Source of the DNA: Promicromonospora sp. AC04
GTDB taxonomy: Bacteria; Actinomycetota; Actinomycetes; Actinomycetales; Cellulomonadaceae
DNA length: 64,000 nt
Direction: 5' to 3'
Assembly (NCBI RefSeq): GCF_003058225.1
Contig: NZ_QBUG01000005.1
Span: forward strand, 372,001-436,000
Made by a program: the position numbers and the translations under genes. The notes below the pieces were generated by a model. That model saw only the letters and a program-made list of their open reading frames with translations. It had not been told where the DNA came from and made no database searches. Below are positions 62,227 to 64,000 of the stretch, one piece after another; position 1 is the first letter of the stretch; each line of letters opens with the position of its first letter.

Positions 62227-62748
62227 ATGAGCACCGACCCGCAGGCTACCGGCCGCAAGGAACAGCGCCAGGACGGCACCTACGTCGTCCTGACCCGCAC
62301 GTTCCGCGCCCCGATCCAGGACGTCTGGGCCGCGATCACCGAACCCGACCGCCTCGCTCGCTGGATCGGACGCTGGACGGGCGACCCGGCACAGGGGACG
62401 GTGCGCTTCCAGATGCTCTACGAGGGTGAGGGCGGGGAGCCGGGCGAGTACGCGATCGACTCGTGCCGCGCCCCGGTCCGCCTCGAGCTCACGTCCCACG
62501 TGGCGTTCGACCCGAGCGCGCCGGAGACCTGGCACCTGCGGCTCGACCTGGCCGAGGCGGACGGCGGCACCACGCTCACCTTCGCCCAGTCGATGGACGA
62601 CCCAGCCGTGGCCGAGAGCGTGGGACCCGGCTGGGAGTACTACCTCGACCGGCTCGTCGCCGCCGAGACCGGCGCGGACCCGGCGGAGATCAGCTTCGAC
62701 GACTACTACCCCGCGCTGGCCGGGCACTACCGCGCTCTGTACGCCTGA
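62227..62748 (+). CDS. SRPBCC (AHSA1-like) protein
   Basis: A 173-residue START-like protein. LTRTFRAPIQDVWAAITEPD-RLARWIGRW is the family opening; LRLDLAEADGGTTLTFAQSM and GPGWEYYLDRLVAAETG the closing part. Binds a hydrophobic ligand; no further function can be given. GAGGAGG 4-10 bp before ATG 62227. 29 bp after the EamA gene, same strand. Confidence 0.92.
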   Translation: MSTDPQATGRKEQRQDGTYVVLTRTFRAPIQDVWAAITEPDRLARWIGRWTGDPAQGTVRFQMLYEGEGGEPGEYAIDSCRAPVRLELTSHVAFDPSAPETWHLRLDLAEADGGTTLTFAQSMDDPAVAESVGPGWEYYLDRLVAAETGADPAEISFDDYYPALAGHYRALYA

Positions 62749-62801
62749 CCGGCGACGCCCGAACGCCCCGACACGTCGGTCGGCTCGGTACGCTCCGAGC
62801 C

Positions 62802-63473
62802 GTGAGGATCACCGACTTCCGGCCGCGGCAGAGCAAGGAGGCCGCCGAGGTAGCGGCGGACGCGTTCGCCGACGACCCGCTGTGGACGTACACCGTGCCG
62901 GACGCCGGACAGCGTCGCCTGCCGCACCTGATCCTGCTCCGGACGGGGCTGCGTATCCTGCGGCCGCCGCAGGCCGCTCGGGTGGCGATGCACGACGAGC
63001 GGATCATCGGGCTCGCGACCTGGACCACCGCGGGCTCCGAGGATCCTTACGACCCGTTCGATCCCACCCACGAGGTCGATCCGCGCTTGACTCGCGCCAC
63101 CCGGTCGCTCGTGCGCCGTGCCGGGAGCGACTGGCCCCGGCTGTCCGCGCTGTACGCCACGCTCGCCCAGTCGTATCCGAACGACCCTGGCTGGTTCCTC
63201 GGGACACTCGTCGTGCATCCCGACCACAGGGGCACCGGCGTCGGCAGCGCGCTCCTGCGCGACGGCCTCGCCCGGGCAGACGCCGACTGCCAGCCGGTCT
63301 CGCTGCAGACGAGCACCGCCGGGAACGTCGAGTTCTACCGGCGGCACGGGTTCGAGGTCACCCGCACCTTCGCCGAGCTGTACCCCGGCTCCCCGTCCCT
63401 GTGGAACATGCGCCGACCGGCACCTGACGTCACGCCTGCCCCCACCGCGCCAGGTGGTGCCACACCTTCTTGA
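62802..63473 (+). CDS. GNAT-family N-acetyltransferase
   Basis: A 223-residue acyltransferase. Acetyl-CoA motif HPDHRGTGVGSALLRDG (Q/RxxGxG/A loop) at about residues 140-156, and NVEFYRRHGFEVTRTF near the C-terminus. GTG 62802 is used since the protein begins VRITDFRPRQ in the family manner. Its last 44 bp overlap the end of the convergent DUF3626 gene. Confidence 0.92.
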   Translation: MRITDFRPRQSKEAAEVAADAFADDPLWTYTVPDAGQRRLPHLILLRTGLRILRPPQAARVAMHDERIIGLATWTTAGSEDPYDPFDPTHEVDPRLTRATRSLVRRAGSDWPRLSALYATLAQSYPNDPGWFLGTLVVHPDHRGTGVGSALLRDGLARADADCQPVSLQTSTAGNVEFYRRHGFEVTRTFAELYPGSPSLWNMRRPAPDVTPAPTAPGGATPS

Positions 63474-64000
63474 GGTCCTGCGGGTGGTGCTCCCCCGCAC
63501 GCACGGCCTCGCCGACCACTCGGGCGTCCAGCCACCCGTCCGTCGTGTGCCTGACGGCGACGGCCCGCGCGACGTCTACGATCTCCGGCCCGCGGAATTC
63601 AGGCCGTGTGGCCAGCTCGTCCACGTGCAGCCGGAACCCGTGGTGCCACTCGACGTCGATACCGATCCCCCGGGCGGCGTCCGCCACGGCGGTGCCGCGG
63701 TAGCAGGGGTCCAGAACGAGCGCCTCGACATCGCCGGGCAGGTCGAGCACACCGTGCACCTGGGCCTCGACGTAGTCGTCCAGCAGGTCGTGGACGCCGG
63801 CCGCGGAGTCGGCGTCGGCCAGGGCGACCAGCGGTGCCGGGTCGCCCATCGCGATGTGCTCGGGCTCGAAGACGGAGTCCGGGTAGCAAAAGGTGGTGCG
63901 CCCCAGGACGTGCGGGCGTAGCCGCAGGTGGGCGGACCCGAACCGGACGGCGCCGCCCGCTGCCCGGCGCCGGTGGTTCAGCGCCCCGTAGCGCGGGCGC
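63430..64000 (-). CDS. DUF3626-domain protein (5' end missing)
   Basis: The frame is open to the right edge, beyond the internal ATG at 63849. Visible from the edge: RYGALNHRRR, then VRFGSAHLRLRPHVLGRTTF and CYPDSVFEPEHIA, the conserved DUF3626 core, followed by LLDDYVEAQVHGVLDLPGDV and EALVLDPCYRGTAVADAARG. 189 residues are inside the window. Function unknown. The 3' end overlaps the GNAT gene by 44 bp, antisense. Confidence 0.85.
   Translation of the reverse strand, partial: RPRYGALNHRRRAAGGAVRFGSAHLRLRPHVLGRTTFCYPDSVFEPEHIAMGDPAPLVALADADSAAGVHDLLDDYVEAQVHGVLDLPGDVEALVLDPCYRGTAVADAARGIGIDVEWHHGFRLHVDELATRPEFRGPEIVDVARAVAVRHTTDGWLDARVVGEAVRAGEHHPQDLKKVWHHLARWGQA

Noticed and set aside
1-64000. 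tRNA, rRNA, insertion sequences, integrases
   Set aside because: None recognised on either strand by eye; no T-loop-like GGTTCGAATCC block or transposase motif was found. A covariance-model scan could still reveal a missed small RNA.

Overview
The window is about 72% GC by eye, densely coded, with many ATGA/TGATG gene overlaps and GTG starts. Gene content includes lipoprotein and Excalibur secreted proteins, a WXG100-type secreted protein, IdeR-like iron boxes, Zur-like zinc boxes and a Ser/Thr protein kinase. This points to a high-GC actinobacterium, most likely of the order Micrococcales (Promicromonosporaceae/Cellulomonadaceae type). That placement is inference from content. No rRNA, tRNA, transposase, integrase or CRISPR array was seen.

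Layout. 1-2808: LacI regulator (cut by the edge) and the alpha-glucosidase it probably controls through a 17-bp palindrome. 2918-6031: four coupled genes around a WXG100-repeat-lipase protein with two tandem paralogous small proteins downstream, a possible secreted toxin/immunity locus. 6226-8937: arginine deiminase and arginine/ornithine antiporter. 9123-15128: dihydrouridine synthase, an unknown protein, a membrane Ser/Thr kinase and a membrane/HTH protein. 15271-19469: an operon (FAD oxidoreductase, 2-oxoadipate dioxygenase, aminoadipate-semialdehyde-type dehydrogenase) suggestive of lysine/pipecolate breakdown. 19678-22815: znuACB-zur. 22962-26062: glyS, an XRE regulator, a secreted Excalibur protein. 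26148-30200: siderophore ABC uptake with two IdeR-like boxes. 30324-34771: uppS, recO, a membrane protein, cydAB. 34915-41031: MobA/MocA-like nucleotidyltransferase, an NMT1/THI5-type ABC importer, guanine deaminase, a DUF2332 protein. 41132-44304: two-component system and a divergent lipoprotein hydrolase.

44348-54979 is a roughly 10.6-kb operon on the minus strand for purine catabolism. In transcription order it encodes OHCU decarboxylase, HIU hydrolase, urate oxidase, allantoinase, ureidoglycine-type aminotransferase, allantoate amidohydrolase, an RpiR-family regulator, a FAD subunit, and a fused 2Fe-2S/molybdenum hydroxylase. With guanine deaminase at 39347-39865 it gives a near-complete route from guanine to ureidoglycine-level products. 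55119-60575 holds hipBA, two amidases and a Fic protein. 60572-64000 holds a TetR/EamA pair, SRPBCC and GNAT proteins, and a DUF3626 protein cut by the right edge.

The most striking unexplained features are: (i) five dispersed copies of one ~41-67 bp palindrome with a GTAGAC-type core (11725, 19567, 25277, 30218, 47341), each in a different kind of intergenic context; (ii) the WXG-lipase locus; (iii) identical GAAAC-N4-GTTTC palindromes before guanine deaminase and before the adjacent ABC importer, with a related palindrome at the purine operon promoter; (iv) a hexapeptide tandem repeat inserted between the two 2Fe-2S cysteine motifs of the xanthine-dehydrogenase-like enzyme; and (v) possible mutually exclusive hairpins over the start site of the Excalibur protein.
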